A stretch of DNA of 64,000 nt from Saccharothrix luteola (GCF_020859565.1 NZ_JAJHUO010000035.1:3058-67057); one strand, 5' to 3'; shown: positions 44,838-54,471, numbered from the stretch's first letter. Notes: generated by a model not told the origin, from the letters alone. Program-made: numbers and translations.

Positions 44838-46549
44838 TGCGCGTGATGGCCCAGTTGGCGATGGTGATGAACCTGGACAAGTGCATCGGCTGCCACACGT
44901 GCTCGGTGACGTGCAAGCAGGCCTGGACCAACCGCTCCGGCGTCGAGTACGTCTGGTTCAACAACGTCGAGACCCGTCCCGGGCAGGGCTACCCGCGCCG
45001 CTACGAGGACCAGGAGCGCTGGCGCGGCGGCTGGGCGCTCACCAAGCGCGGCCGGTTGAAGCTCAAGGGCGGCGGCCGGTTGCGCAAGCTGCTCACCATC
45101 TTCAGCAACCCGAAGATGCCCGGCCTCGACGACTACTACGAGCCCTGGACCTACGACTACGACAACCTCACCAGCGCGCCGCTCCAGGAGCACACCCCGG
45201 TCGCCCGGCCGAGGTCGTTGATCAGCGGTGAGCCCACGAAGATCACCTGGTCGGCGAACTGGGACGACGACCTCGGCGGCTCGCCCGACCACGGTGAGAA
45301 GGACCCGATGCTCGAAGGCATCGCCGACAAGGTGAAGTTCGAGTTCGAGCGGACGTTCATGTTCTACCTGCCGCGCATCTGCGAGCACTGCCTCAACCCC
45401 TCGTGCGCCGCGTCGTGCCCGTCCGGCGCGATCTACAAGCGCGCCGAGGACGGCATCGTGCTGGTCGACCAGGACCGCTGCCGCGGCTGGCGGATGTGCG
45501 TGTCGGGCTGCCCGTACAAGAAGGTCTACTTCAACCACCGCACCGGCAAGGCCGAGAAGTGCACGTTCTGCTTCCCCCGCGTCGAGGTCGGCATCCCCAC
45601 CGTCTGCGCGGAGACGTGCGTGGGACGTCTGCGCTACATCGGGCTGGTCCTCTACGACGCCGACAAGGTGCTGGAAGCGGCCTCGACACCCGACGACAAG
45701 GACCTGTGCGAGGCGCAACGGCGGGTGTTCCTCGACCCGAACGACCCCGTCGTCATCCGCGAGGCCGAGCGCGCCGGCATCCAGCGCGACTGGATCGAGG
45801 CGGCGCAGCGCTCGCCGATCCACGCGCTGATCACCACGTTCAAGGTCGCGCTGCCGCTGCACCCGGAGTACCGCACGATGCCGATGGTCTGGTACATCCC
45901 ACCGCTCTCGCCCGTGGTCGACGTCGTGCGCGACACCGGCCACGACGCCGAGGACCACGGCAACCTGTTCGCCGCCGTCGAGGCGCTGCGCATCCCGGTC
46001 GAGTACCTGGCCCGGCTGTTCACCGCCGGCGACGTCGAGCCGGTGGACGCCGTGCTGCGCAAGCTCGCCGCCATGCGCAGCTACATGCGTGACATCAACC
46101 TCGGCCGCGAACCGCAGGAGGCCATCGCGGCGAAGGTCGGCATGACCGGCGAGCAGGTCTACGACCTGTACCGGCTGCTCGCCCTCGCGAAGTACGACGA
46201 GCGCTACGTCATCCCGCCCGCGCACGCCGAGCAGGCGCACGGGCTGGAGGAACTGGCCACCGAGTGCAGCCTCGACTACGAGGGCGGGCCGGGCATGGGC
46301 GGCTCCGGCCCGTTCGGCGAGTGCTCCGGCGGCACGTCGCCGATCGCGGTGGAGAACTTCCGGATGCTGCGCGACCGGCAGACGTCCGACACCCCCGCCG
46401 CGCCGGTCGACAAGGGCAACCGGGTCAACCTGCTCAACTGGGACGGCAAGGGCCGCCCGGACGGGCTGTTCCCGCCGGCGGAGCGGCCGGGTGCGGATGA
46501 TCGGCCGGGTGGGGGAGACCCGGCGGGCGAGGTGGAGCCGAAGCCGTGA
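44837..46549 (+). CDS. narH: Respiratory nitrate reductase beta subunit NarH
   Basis: 570 aa iron-sulfur electron-transfer subunit. Starts MRVMAQLAMVMNLDKCIGCHTCSVTCKQAW; further cluster motifs are CEHCLNPSCAASCPSG, CRGWRMCVSGCPY (Trp in place of one Cys, the 3Fe-4S site) and CTFCFPRVEVG. Long C-terminal domain typical of NarH. One-base overlap with narG; overlaps narJ start by four. Confidence 0.97.
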   Translation: MRVMAQLAMVMNLDKCIGCHTCSVTCKQAWTNRSGVEYVWFNNVETRPGQGYPRRYEDQERWRGGWALTKRGRLKLKGGGRLRKLLTIFSNPKMPGLDDYYEPWTYDYDNLTSAPLQEHTPVARPRSLISGEPTKITWSANWDDDLGGSPDHGEKDPMLEGIADKVKFEFERTFMFYLPRICEHCLNPSCAASCPSGAIYKRAEDGIVLVDQDRCRGWRMCVSGCPYKKVYFNHRTGKAEKCTFCFPRVEVGIPTVCAETCVGRLRYIGLVLYDADKVLEAASTPDDKDLCEAQRRVFLDPNDPVVIREAERAGIQRDWIEAAQRSPIHALITTFKVALPLHPEYRTMPMVWYIPPLSPVVDVVRDTGHDAEDHGNLFAAVEALRIPVEYLARLFTAGDVEPVDAVLRKLAAMRSYMRDINLGREPQEAIAAKVGMTGEQVYDLYRLLALAKYDERYVIPPAHAEQAHGLEELATECSLDYEGGPGMGGSGPFGECSGGTSPIAVENFRMLRDRQTSDTPAAPVDKGNRVNLLNWDGKGRPDGLFPPAERPGADDRPGGGDPAGEVEPKP

Positions 46550-47181
46550 CCGTCACCGACGCGCAGCGAGCCACCGCGTGGCAGGTCCAGTCGTTGCTGC
46601 TGGGCTACCCCGACGAGCAGTCGTTCGCCCGGCTGCCGTTGCTGCGCGCCGCGACCCGGACGGTGCCCGTGCCGCTCGCGACGCCGCTGGACGCGTTCCT
46701 GGACCACGTGGTGGCCACCTCGCCGACCGACCTCGCCGCCGACTACGTGGCGACGTTCGACCACCGCAAGCGGTTCAGCCCTTACCTGACCTACTTCGCC
46801 TACGGCGACACGCGCAAGCGCGGCATGGCGCTGCTGCGGTTCAAGCACGCCTACCGGGCCGCCGGGCTCGAGCTCGACGACGGCGAGCTGCCCGACCACC
46901 TCGCCGTGGTGCTGGAGTTCGCCGCCACCGGCGACCCGTCGAGCGGGCTGCGGCTGCTGTGCGAGCACCGGGCCGGGCTGGAGCTCATCCGCCTCGGCCT
47001 GCGCGAGGCCGGCTCGCCGTGGGCGCACGTCCTGGAGTCGGTGTCGGCGACCCTGCCTCCCCTGGGCCGCCACGAGCACGAGGCGATCGCCCGGCTGGTC
47101 GCGGAGGGACCTCCCGAGGAGGAGGTCGGCCTGGCCCCGTTCGCCCCACCCGAGTACATGCCGCGAGGAGGCCCGCGATGA
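46546..47181 (+). CDS. narJ: Nitrate reductase assembly chaperone NarJ
   Basis: 211 aa TorD/DmsD-family chaperone that inserts the molybdenum cofactor into NarG. Helical protein with LLLGYPDEQ near the N-terminus and the conserved FDHRKRFSPYLTYFAYGDTRKRGMALL and LPDHLAVVLEFAA. GTG start overlapping narH; ATG of narI overlaps its end. Confidence 0.95.
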   Translation: MTVTDAQRATAWQVQSLLLGYPDEQSFARLPLLRAATRTVPVPLATPLDAFLDHVVATSPTDLAADYVATFDHRKRFSPYLTYFAYGDTRKRGMALLRFKHAYRAAGLELDDGELPDHLAVVLEFAATGDPSSGLRLLCEHRAGLELIRLGLREAGSPWAHVLESVSATLPPLGRHEHEAIARLVAEGPPEEEVGLAPFAPPEYMPRGGPR

Positions 47182-47903
47182 CCGAGCCGAGCACGCTCGA
47201 CATCATGCTGTGGGTCGTCGTGCCGTACGTGGCCATCGCGGTGTTCGTCGTGGGCCACTTTTGGCGCTACCGCTACGACAAGTTCGGCTGGACCACCCGC
47301 TCCTCGCAGCTCTACGAGAGCCGGTTGCTGCGGCTGGGCAGCCCGCTGTTCCACTTCGGCATCCTGGTCGTCGTGCTCGGCCACGTCGGCGGCGTGCTGG
47401 TGCCGAAGTCGTGGACCGAGGCGATCGGGATCAGCGACACCGCCTACCACGTGGTCGCGGTCGTGCTCGGGGTGCTCGCCGGCGCCTGCACGCTGGCGGG
47501 CGCGGCGATCCTGGTCTACCGCCGACGGACCGTCGGCCCGGTGTTCTCCGCGACCACGCGCAACGACAAGGTGATGTACGTGCTGCTGGTCGGTGCCATC
47601 GTGCTGGGTCTCGGCACGACGGTGCTCGGCAACCTCACCGACCACCCGCACGACTACCGCGAGTCGGTGTCGCCGTGGTTCCGGTCGATCTTCTACCTCC
47701 GGCCGAAGCCGGAGCTGATGGCCGCCGCGCCGCTCGGGTTCCAGCTGCACGCGCTGGTGGCGTGGGCGCTGTTCGCGTTCTGGCCGTTCAGCCGCCTGGT
47801 GCACGTGTTCTCGATGCCGTTGGGCTACCTGACCCGTCCCTACATCGTCTACCGCAGCCGTGACGAGCAGGTGGGCAACCGACGCGCCCGGCGCGGGTGG
47901 TAG
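47178..47903 (+). CDS. narI: Nitrate reductase gamma subunit NarI
   Basis: 241 aa membrane cytochrome b with five helices. Conserved His residues for two b hemes (LFHFGILVVVLGHVGG and QLHALVAWALFAFWPFSRLVHVFS). Anchors NarGH at the membrane and takes electrons from menaquinol. Completes the narKGHJI operon, which is followed by a convergent gene six bases away. Confidence 0.95.
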   Translation: MTEPSTLDIMLWVVVPYVAIAVFVVGHFWRYRYDKFGWTTRSSQLYESRLLRLGSPLFHFGILVVVLGHVGGVLVPKSWTEAIGISDTAYHVVAVVLGVLAGACTLAGAAILVYRRRTVGPVFSATTRNDKVMYVLLVGAIVLGLGTTVLGNLTDHPHDYRESVSPWFRSIFYLRPKPELMAAAPLGFQLHALVAWALFAFWPFSRLVHVFSMPLGYLTRPYIVYRSRDEQVGNRRARRGW

Positions 47904-47908
47904 CACGG

Positions 47909-48742
47909 TCACAGCCGGGCGGCGCCGAGCTTCCAGTAGCCGCTGAACATCACGGAACGGCGGTCGACGCCGCGTTCCTTCACCAGGTGGCGGCGGACGG
48001 TGGTGGCCAGGGTCGACTCGCCGCACACCCAGGCGTAGTCCGGCGCGGGGGAGGGCAGGTCGGCCACCGCGCGGAGCAGGTGCGAGCCGGGTGCGTCGGC
48101 GCCGCGGTGGAGCCAGGTGACGGGTGCGTCGACGGCCACGCGGTAGTCCCCGTCGGGCACCTCGGCGAAGATCCGGGCGTCCGCGGGCACGCCCGACTCC
48201 AGGATCGCGCACAGGGCGGGCAGCGCGGTCTCGTCGGCGGCCAGCAGGACCGTGCCGGTGGACGGGGCGCGGTAGCCGGAGTTGCCCGCGCGGAAGCCGA
48301 CGGACTGCCCCACCTCGGCGCGGGTCGCCCAGCGGGTGCCCGGCCCGGCGTCGCCGTGCAGGACGAAGTCCACGTCGACCTCGGTCAGCTCGGGCCGGTG
48401 GGCGCGGACCGTGTACCAGCGCAGGTCCGGCTGGTCCTCGGCGGGCAGGGCGCGGATCGCCGTGCGGACGTTGATGCGGTCCGCGCTCGGCATCGTCAAC
48501 GGCCGGTCGGCCGGCGGCACCATCAGGCCGAAGCACTCGTCCGGGCCGGTCACGTGGTACTCGGCGAACTCCGGCGCCCGGAACGTCACCCGGCGCAGGT
48601 GCGGGGCGAGGTCGGCGACTGCGGCGACCGTCATGACGAACTGGTCGAACACGTCGCGCTGGTTGGGCGTCGCCGTGACCAGGCCGACGGCCTTGGTGAG
48701 CACCTTCAGCTGCAACTGGTCCAACGTCGAGTACCGGGGCAT
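47909..48742 (-). CDS. Siderophore-interacting protein (FAD/NAD(P)H ferric-siderophore reductase)
   Basis: 277 aa ViuB/SIP-family. FAD-binding domain with RWYTVRAHRPELTEVDVDFVLHG and GPGTRWATRAEVG, and a C-terminal SIP domain with LLAADETALPALCAIL and PDYAWVCGESTLATTVRRHLV...SGYWKLG. Reduces imported ferric siderophores in the cytoplasm. A DtxR/IdeR iron box lies directly upstream of the start, indicating repression by iron. Confidence 0.93.
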   Translation of the reverse strand: MPRYSTLDQLQLKVLTKAVGLVTATPNQRDVFDQFVMTVAAVADLAPHLRRVTFRAPEFAEYHVTGPDECFGLMVPPADRPLTMPSADRINVRTAIRALPAEDQPDLRWYTVRAHRPELTEVDVDFVLHGDAGPGTRWATRAEVGQSVGFRAGNSGYRAPSTGTVLLAADETALPALCAILESGVPADARIFAEVPDGDYRVAVDAPVTWLHRGADAPGSHLLRAVADLPSPAPDYAWVCGESTLATTVRRHLVKERGVDRRSVMFSGYWKLGAARL

Positions 48743-48747
48743 GGAGG

Positions 48748-48761
48748 TTAGGCTAAGCTAA
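48748..48761 (-). promoter_or_regulatory. DtxR/IdeR-type iron box
   Basis: ttaggctaagctaa matches the core of actinobacterial iron boxes (TTAGGTTAGGCTAACCTAA type). It sits six bases upstream of the siderophore-interacting protein start, inside the 27-base gap to the upstream dehydrogenase gene. Confidence 0.75.
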
Positions 48762-48769
48762 ATCAGTCC

Positions 48770-49861
48770 TCAGGCGAAGACCACGACGCTGCGCAGCACG
48801 TCGCCCGAGCGCATCGCGGTGAACGCCTGCTCCACCTCGGCCACGCCGATGCGCTCGGTGACGAAGTGGTCCAGGGGCAGGCGGCCCTGCAGGTGCAGGT
48901 CGACCAGCGGCGCGAAGTCGCGTGACGGGAGGCAGTCGCCGTACCAGCTCGTGCGGTAGGTGCCGTTGCGCAGGAACGTGTCCAGCAACGGCATCTCCAG
49001 GCGCATCCCGGAGTCGGGGCGGGCCACGAGCACGAACGTGCCGCCGAGCGCCCTCGCGTAGAACGCCTGCCGCCACGTCTCGGGCGTGCCGGCGGCGTCG
49101 ATCACCACGTCCGCGCCGAGGTCGTCGGTCAGGGCGCGGATGGCGGCCACCACGTCCGGGGTCTGCCGGGCGTCGACCACGTCCGTCGCGCCCAGCACGC
49201 GGGCGTGGCACAGCTTCCGCTCGTCGAGGTCCACCGCGATGATCGTGGTGGCGCCGGCCAGCTTGGCGCCCGCGACGGCCGCGCAGCCCACACCGCCCAC
49301 GCCGATCACGGCGACCGTGTCGCCGGTGGTGACGCCGCCGGTGTTCATCGCCGCGCCGAGGCCCGACATGACGCCGCAGCCCAGGAGGGCGGCGACGGCC
49401 GGGTCCGCCTTGGGCGAGACCGGGGTGCACTGGCCGGCGTGCACCAGCGTCAGGTCGGCGAACGCGCCGATGCCCAACGCCGGTTGCAGCGGCGTGCCGT
49501 CGGTGAGGGTCATCCTGGTCTTCGCGGTGTGGTCGTCCACGCAGGCCTCGGGCCGGCCGCGGCGGCACGCGCGGCAGCGACCGCAGACCGCGCGCCAGTT
49601 CAGCACCACGAAGTCGCCGGGCGCGACGTTGTCCACGCCGGGGCCGACCTGCTCGACGACGCCGGACGCCTCGTGGCCCAGCAGGTACGGGTAGGCGTCG
49701 CCGATCACGCCGTCGCGGTAGTGCAGGTCGGTGTGGCAGACGCCGGAGGCCAGGACGCGCACGGTCGCCTCGCCGGGGCCGGGATCGGGGACGACGATGT
49801 CGTGGCTGCGGACCGGTTCGCCCTTGCCCGTGGCGATGACTGCCTTGACGATCCTCGACAT
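48770..49861 (-). CDS. Zn-dependent alcohol dehydrogenase, probable mycothiol-dependent formaldehyde dehydrogenase
   Basis: 363 aa MDR-family enzyme. Catalytic zinc Cys in GVCHTDLHYRDG, GHEASGVVEQVGPGV, structural zinc Cys cluster CGRCRACRRGRPEAC, and Rossmann motif VIGVGGVGCAAVAGAKLAGA. The family arrangement matches MscR-type S-(hydroxymethyl)mycothiol dehydrogenases of actinobacteria that detoxify formaldehyde. ATG 49861 preferred; a longer upstream frame has no conserved content. The iron box sits between it and the downstream gene, so they are probably separately expressed. Confidence 0.88.
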   Translation of the reverse strand: MSRIVKAVIATGKGEPVRSHDIVVPDPGPGEATVRVLASGVCHTDLHYRDGVIGDAYPYLLGHEASGVVEQVGPGVDNVAPGDFVVLNWRAVCGRCRACRRGRPEACVDDHTAKTRMTLTDGTPLQPALGIGAFADLTLVHAGQCTPVSPKADPAVAALLGCGVMSGLGAAMNTGGVTTGDTVAVIGVGGVGCAAVAGAKLAGATTIIAVDLDERKLCHARVLGATDVVDARQTPDVVAAIRALTDDLGADVVIDAAGTPETWRQAFYARALGGTFVLVARPDSGMRLEMPLLDTFLRNGTYRTSWYGDCLPSRDFAPLVDLHLQGRLPLDHFVTERIGVAEVEQAFTAMRSGDVLRSVVVFA

Positions 49862-50123
49862 CTCCCGAGCCTCCACGTCGACCGGCCTCGTGACGGCCAC
49901 AGGATAGGTGAAGCGAATGCCTGCGACCGGCCCAGCGGGAGTGCCTCCGGTCGCCGGCATCGGGATTTCCTATGGGCGGGTGCCGCGTGTTCTGTCTTAC
50001 GTCCGCCCGGATTGGGCTGTTCGGCGCAAACTGCGATAGCGGAAGCGGTGTTTTCGCAGGACAAGGCGCGTGGCAGCATGAACGGGCCCGGCGGGCGGCT
50101 ACCGCGGGAGGATCTGGAGAACC

Positions 50124-51362
50124 ATGAGCACCGTGCCGAGAGTCGCGTCCGGCATCACCGCGTTCGCGGTGTTCGCGACCACCGTCAGCTTCGTCATCTC
50201 CACGGCGGGCTCGTCGATGAAGTCCACCGTCCAGGTGCTGTTCCTGCCGATCGCGGAGGACTTCGACGTCAGCCGCGGCACGCTCGCGGTCGGCACCACG
50301 CTGTTCGCCGTCGTGACGGCGCTCGCGTCGTCGGCGGTGGGCCACCTGGCCGACCGGATCGGCGCGGTGCCGGTGCTGGCGATCGGCGCGGGCATCACCG
50401 GTGTGGTGCTCGTGGTCTGCGCGCTGGCGAAGGACATCTGGGTGTTCGTGCCGACCTACGGCATCCTCGGCGCGATCGGCTGCACGATGCTGTCGTTCGT
50501 GCCGCTGGGCGTGCTGGCCGACCAGCTGTTCCAGGGCCGCAACGCCGGTTTCCTCTACGCGGTGCTGACCAACGGCGCGGCGGTCGGGTTCATGGTGCTG
50601 GTGCCGCTGTGGACGTTCCTGGGCGCGGTCACGTCGTGGCAGCAGATCCTGCTCGGCGTCGGCGTGGTGTTCCTGGTCGTGATGCTGCCGCTGTCGCTGC
50701 TGCTGGTTCGCTATTCGAACCGCAACGCCGCGCCGTCCGCGCCGGCCGAGCACGGCTTCTGGGCGGGCATCCGGATGGCGTTGGCGGACAAGCGGGTGCG
50801 CGGCCTCATCCTGCCGTTCTTCGCGTGCGGCACGACGATGGCGTTCATCGACGTCCACCTGTTCCCGCACATGCACGACCACGGCGTCGCGCCGGTGACC
50901 AGCTCGGCGGCGTTCGTGCTGCTGGGCGGGCTGGAGATCGTCGGCTCGCTGGTGGCGGGCCGGTTGTGCGACAAGGGCCTCATCCGGGCCACGCTGATCG
51001 GCGGTTACGCGCTGCGCGCCGCGTCGATGATGATCGCGCCGTTCTTCGCCGCCGAGTTCACCGTGCTGGTGTTCGGCGCGCTGTTCGGCGCCAGCTACCT
51101 CGTCACGGTCGTCGCCACCACGATGTGGATCGCGAAGATCCTGCCGCGCGGGCGCAAGGGCACGGCGATCGGCGTGCTGTGGGCGCTGCACATGGTCGCG
51201 GTCGCGGTCGGCAGCCAGCTCGGCGCGGTCCTGGCCGACGCCGCCGGCAGCTACTTGCCGGTCATCCTGGCCAGCGTCGCGCTCACGCTCGGCGCGGTCG
51301 TCCTGGTGGCCCTGCAACCCGACCCGAACGCCGTCGACGCCGAAGAGCCCGTCGCGGCCTGA
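50124..51362 (+). CDS. MFS transporter (MCT/OxlT-like)
   Basis: 412 aa, twelve membrane helices, with GHLADRIGAVPVL in the first half and AGRLCDKGLIRATL in the second. Domain layout resembles monocarboxylate-type transporters. ATG with GGAGA upstream. Divergent from the dehydrogenase across 262 bases without other features. The IS30 element begins 8 bases after its stop, so its terminator may be lost. Confidence 0.85.
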   Translation: MSTVPRVASGITAFAVFATTVSFVISTAGSSMKSTVQVLFLPIAEDFDVSRGTLAVGTTLFAVVTALASSAVGHLADRIGAVPVLAIGAGITGVVLVVCALAKDIWVFVPTYGILGAIGCTMLSFVPLGVLADQLFQGRNAGFLYAVLTNGAAVGFMVLVPLWTFLGAVTSWQQILLGVGVVFLVVMLPLSLLLVRYSNRNAAPSAPAEHGFWAGIRMALADKRVRGLILPFFACGTTMAFIDVHLFPHMHDHGVAPVTSSAAFVLLGGLEIVGSLVAGRLCDKGLIRATLIGGYALRAASMMIAPFFAAEFTVLVFGALFGASYLVTVVATTMWIAKILPRGRKGTAIGVLWALHMVAVAVGSQLGAVLADAAGSYLPVILASVALTLGAVVLVALQPDPNAVDAEEPVAA

Positions 51363-51369
51363 TCACGCG

Positions 51370-52723
51370 GGAAGGCCCCCGTCCTCGATCGGCGAATTCC
51401 AGGGGTGGTCGCAACACCGCTGCTAGGTGGTGGTGGCGAGAAGGGTAGCGAAGCGCTCGGCTGGGGTGTCCCAGCCGAGCGTTTTGCGTGGGCGGCCGTT
51501 GAGTTCCGCCGCGACGGCGGTCAGGTGCTCGCGGTCGTGCGGTGAGAGTTCGGTCGCCTTGGGGAAGTACTGGCGCAGCAGACCGTTCGTGTTCTCGTTG
51601 CTACCTCGCTGCCAGGGTGAACGCGGGTCGCAGAAGTACACCGGGACGTCGGTGGCCAGGGTGAACTCGTGATGCAGGTGCATCTCCGAGCCCTGGTCCC
51701 AGGTCAGCGACCGACGCAGGTGGACGGGCAGGCCGCGCATGGTCTCGACCAGGGCGTCGCGGACCTTGTCCGGCGTGCGGCCGTGGGGCAGGTGGACCAG
51801 CAGAGTGAAGCGGGTGGCGCGTTCGACCAGGGTGCCGATCGCGGACTTGCTCTCCCTGCCGATGATCAGGTCGCCTTCCCAGTGGCCGGGGACGGCCCGG
51901 TCTGCGACCTCGGCGGGCCGCTCGCTGATCATCACCATGTTGGACGACATGCGGGGTTGGCGCGCGGCGGACTGTCGGTGGGGGCGGCGCATCGCGCGCC
52001 CGGTGCGCAGCGCCCTGGTCAGCTCGCGGCGCAGTTCGCCGCGGCCCTGGACGTAGAGGGCCTGGTAGATCGTCTCGTGGGTCACGTGCATCTCCGGCCG
52101 GTCGGGGAAGTCCCGCCGCAACCGTCGCACGATCTGCTCCGGGCTCCATCTCCGATCCAGTCCGGCCTGGACGACCCGGCGCAGTTCGGGGGCTGCCGCG
52201 AGCTTGCCGGGTTTCGGGCGTCTGCGGCGTTTGTCGGCGCGGTCCTGCGCCACGTGCGGGCCGTAGTGGCCGCTGGCGGAGTGGCTGTTGCGGCGCAGCT
52301 CGCGGCTGATCGTGGACGGCGCCCTGTCCAGCTCGCGCGCGATGGTCCGGACGCCCGCCCCGCCGCGCACCAGGTCTGCGATCCGCAAGCGTTCGTCCTG
52401 GGACAGGAACCGACCGCGACCCTCGTCCGCCCGGTGCCGGACAACCAGCGCGGGCGGACGGGGGCGGCGGTTCTTCGCGCCGAGTTCCGGCCGCCCGTTG
52501 CGCCACTCGCGGCCGGTTCTCGGATGCACTCCGACACGGCGACATGCCTCGCCGTTGCTCAGCCCCTGATCCATGAGCGCAAAGTAAGCCTCGCGCTCAC
52601 GGGTGAGCTTCCTGCGCCCCTGCGCCGTCCTGTCGGCCCGGATCTGGAAGTCCATCGCGTCCCCGAACACTCGGGGTGTTGCGACGATCCCTAGAACTCA
52701 AGATCCGGGGACGGGGGCCTTCC
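51370..52723 (-). mobile_element. IS30-family insertion sequence
   Basis: 1354 bases bounded by 49-base imperfect terminal inverted repeats (51370-51418 and 52675-52723). Outer 15 bases ggaaggcccccgtcc and inner gtcgcaacacc are identical in both; the middle is diverged. One transposase gene fills it. No convincing target duplication is visible at the edges. It lies between an MFS gene and the end of the hydrazine-type biosynthetic operon. Confidence 0.88.
51423..52655 (-). CDS. IS30-family transposase
   Basis: 410 aa from ATG 52655 (GGGGA upstream; a GTG at 52670 would add five residues). N-terminal HTH domains (LSNGEACRRVGVHPRTGREW and VRTIARELDRAPSTISRELRRN). DDE catalytic core: Asp in GHWEGDLIIG, Asp in LTWDQGSEM and Glu in RGSNENTNGLLRQYFPK. 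Full length and apparently functional. Confidence 0.95.
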   Translation of the reverse strand: MDFQIRADRTAQGRRKLTREREAYFALMDQGLSNGEACRRVGVHPRTGREWRNGRPELGAKNRRPRPPALVVRHRADEGRGRFLSQDERLRIADLVRGGAGVRTIARELDRAPSTISRELRRNSHSASGHYGPHVAQDRADKRRRRPKPGKLAAAPELRRVVQAGLDRRWSPEQIVRRLRRDFPDRPEMHVTHETIYQALYVQGRGELRRELTRALRTGRAMRRPHRQSAARQPRMSSNMVMISERPAEVADRAVPGHWEGDLIIGRESKSAIGTLVERATRFTLLVHLPHGRTPDKVRDALVETMRGLPVHLRRSLTWDQGSEMHLHHEFTLATDVPVYFCDPRSPWQRGSNENTNGLLRQYFPKATELSPHDREHLTAVAAELNGRPRKTLGWDTPAERFATLLATTT

Positions 52724-52731
52724 GCACGGGG

Positions 52732-53181
52732 TCACGCCCGGCGCGTGATGTCCATGTACCAGTTGGTCTCCCACGTCTGCCCGCCGTCGGCCGACATGGC
52801 CTGCTCCCACCGCGCCGAGTCACCGGTGATGCGGTGCCACAGGAAGCGGATGCGGACGGGCACGCCGTCCTGCACCTCGTCGCCGTGGAACGTGCCGACG
52901 CCGTCGGTGAAGGAGCCGAACAGCGGTGGGAAGAACACGCCCGAGTCGCTGCTCGCCCAGTTCAGCGACCAGCGACCGGTGGCGGCGTCGAACAGCCGCA
53001 CGGTCAGGCCGGACGTCCCGTCGGGGAACGTGATCTCGTCCACGTTCCCCGCGCCGCCGAAGATCGGGCGCACCTCCGACGAGGAGGCGAACTCCTCCCA
53101 GTCGTCGCTGCCCACCAACCGCCGCCGCAGCCTGCGGTTGTGGATCGACCAACGGCCTGTCAGGAAGTCGAAGTCACCCAC
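52732..53181 (-). CDS. Small DUF1579-like (lipocalin-fold) protein
   Basis: 149 aa, GTG start overlapping the end of the upstream MFS gene by eight bases, so the last gene of the biosynthetic operon. FDFLTGRWSIHNRRL, RLFDAATGRWSLNWAS and WEQAMSADGGQTWETNWYM resemble beta-barrel DUF1579 proteins. It may bind the pathway product or be a catalytic barrel; no function can be assigned. The IS30 right end is nine bases past its stop. Confidence 0.65.
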   Translation of the reverse strand: MGDFDFLTGRWSIHNRRLRRRLVGSDDWEEFASSSEVRPIFGGAGNVDEITFPDGTSGLTVRLFDAATGRWSLNWASSDSGVFFPPLFGSFTDGVGTFHGDEVQDGVPVRIRFLWHRITGDSARWEQAMSADGGQTWETNWYMDITRRA

Positions 53182-54471
53182 CGTCCGCCCCTCCCGCCCG
53201 GTTCCGGATGGCCGCGTACACGGCGACCGCGGCGCCCAGCTCCACCACCGCCAGCACGGGCCACGCGCCGTGGCCCAGCTGGAGGAACAGGAACCCGCCG
53301 ACGATCGGACCGGCGGCGGCGCCGAGGCCGTAGACGAACTGGAAGCTGCCGATGTAGCGGCCCTTGAGGTGGGCGGGGCCGGCCATGCCGGGGTAGGCGA
53401 ACAGCATGGGGCCGCCGATGATCTCGCCCAGCGTCCACACCAGCGTGCCCGCCACGATCACCGCCGGGCCCAGTGGCAGCGCGTACAGCGCGAAGCCGGC
53501 GCCGATCACGACGAACGCGACCGCGACGACCAGGTTGGCCCGCATGTGCTGCGTCTTCTTGGTCACCACCAGTTCGAGCAGGATGACCGCGCCGCCGTTC
53601 ACCGCGACCGCGAACGTGTACCAGAAGATCGGCACCCCGGACGCCTGCACGTCCAGCGGCAGCGTCGACAGGTACTGCACGTAGACCACGGCGTGGAAGA
53701 ACGTCGCCACCAGGTACACCAGGAAGCGCCGGTCGCGCAGCACGTCGACGTAGCTGCCCGCGGGCGCCGGCTCGTCGCCCGCCGCCTGCCTCGCCCCCGT
53801 CCTGGCGGGCAGCACGCGGTAGGCGACCAGCGCGTACGCCGCCGCGACCGCCGCCTCACCCCAGAACAGCAGGCCGTAGTCGTCACCGCCGAGCTGGTAG
53901 AGGCCGAAGCCGATCAGCGGCGCGGCGGTCGTGCCCAGGTTCAGGCCGAACCGGTACATGGCGAAGACCATGACCTGCCGGTCGTCGGGCGTGAGCTCGG
54001 ACAGCAGGGTGGCCGACGCGGGCCGGTAGACCTGGGAGACCGCGCCGAGCACGGCCACCGCGGCGACGAGCAGCGCGTAGTCCGGCAGGTAGAGCAGCGG
54101 GGGGGGGGGGCGCCCCCCCCCCCCCCAGCAGATCCCGGGGGGTGTTGGGGCGTGTCGGGCTGGTAGAGCTGCGGGGGGGTGCGCACCGCCGCGCCACCCA
54201 TGCTGAGCACGGTGGAGTTGCGCGCGCCGAGCCGGTCGGCCAGCGCGCCGCCGACCAGGACGCCGATGACGTTGCCGACGCCGTAGACGCCCAACGCCGT
54301 CGCCGCCTGGCCCGCGGAGAACCCCCGGGCGGTCAGGAACAGCACGAGGAAGATGTTGAGGAACCCACCGACCTTGTTCACGAACACGCCGGCCAGCACG
54401 GCCTTCACGGCCGCCGGCGACTCGACGAACGTCCGCCAGATGCCCTGGTCGGTGTTCTTCGCGGTGGTCAT
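53174..54471 (-). pseudogene. MFS exporter gene with frame broken by a suspect G/C tract
   Basis: The N-terminal part reads from ATG 54471 (one-base overlap with the upstream ATP-grasp stop): VLAGVFVNKVGGFLNIFLVLF ... GGALADRLGARNSTVLSMGG to about 54185. The C-terminal part resumes in another frame near 54098 (LLYLPDYALLVAAVAVLGAV ... MAGPAHLKGRYIGS) and runs to 53174. The ~87 bases between hold a twelve-G/fourteen-C run and fit neither part. Both halves align with one continuous twelve-helix MFS protein lacking only about 20 residues, so the break is probably a sequencing or assembly error rather than true loss. Likely exports the pathway product. Confidence 0.75.
54099..54126. other. Suspicious G-run/C-run tract inside MFS gene
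   Basis: Twelve Gs (54099-54110), CG, then fourteen Cs (54113-54126), followed by further odd G-rich sequence to about 54180. Same type as the tract at 44-74. It disrupts an otherwise coding region and should be treated as unreliable. Confidence 0.65.
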
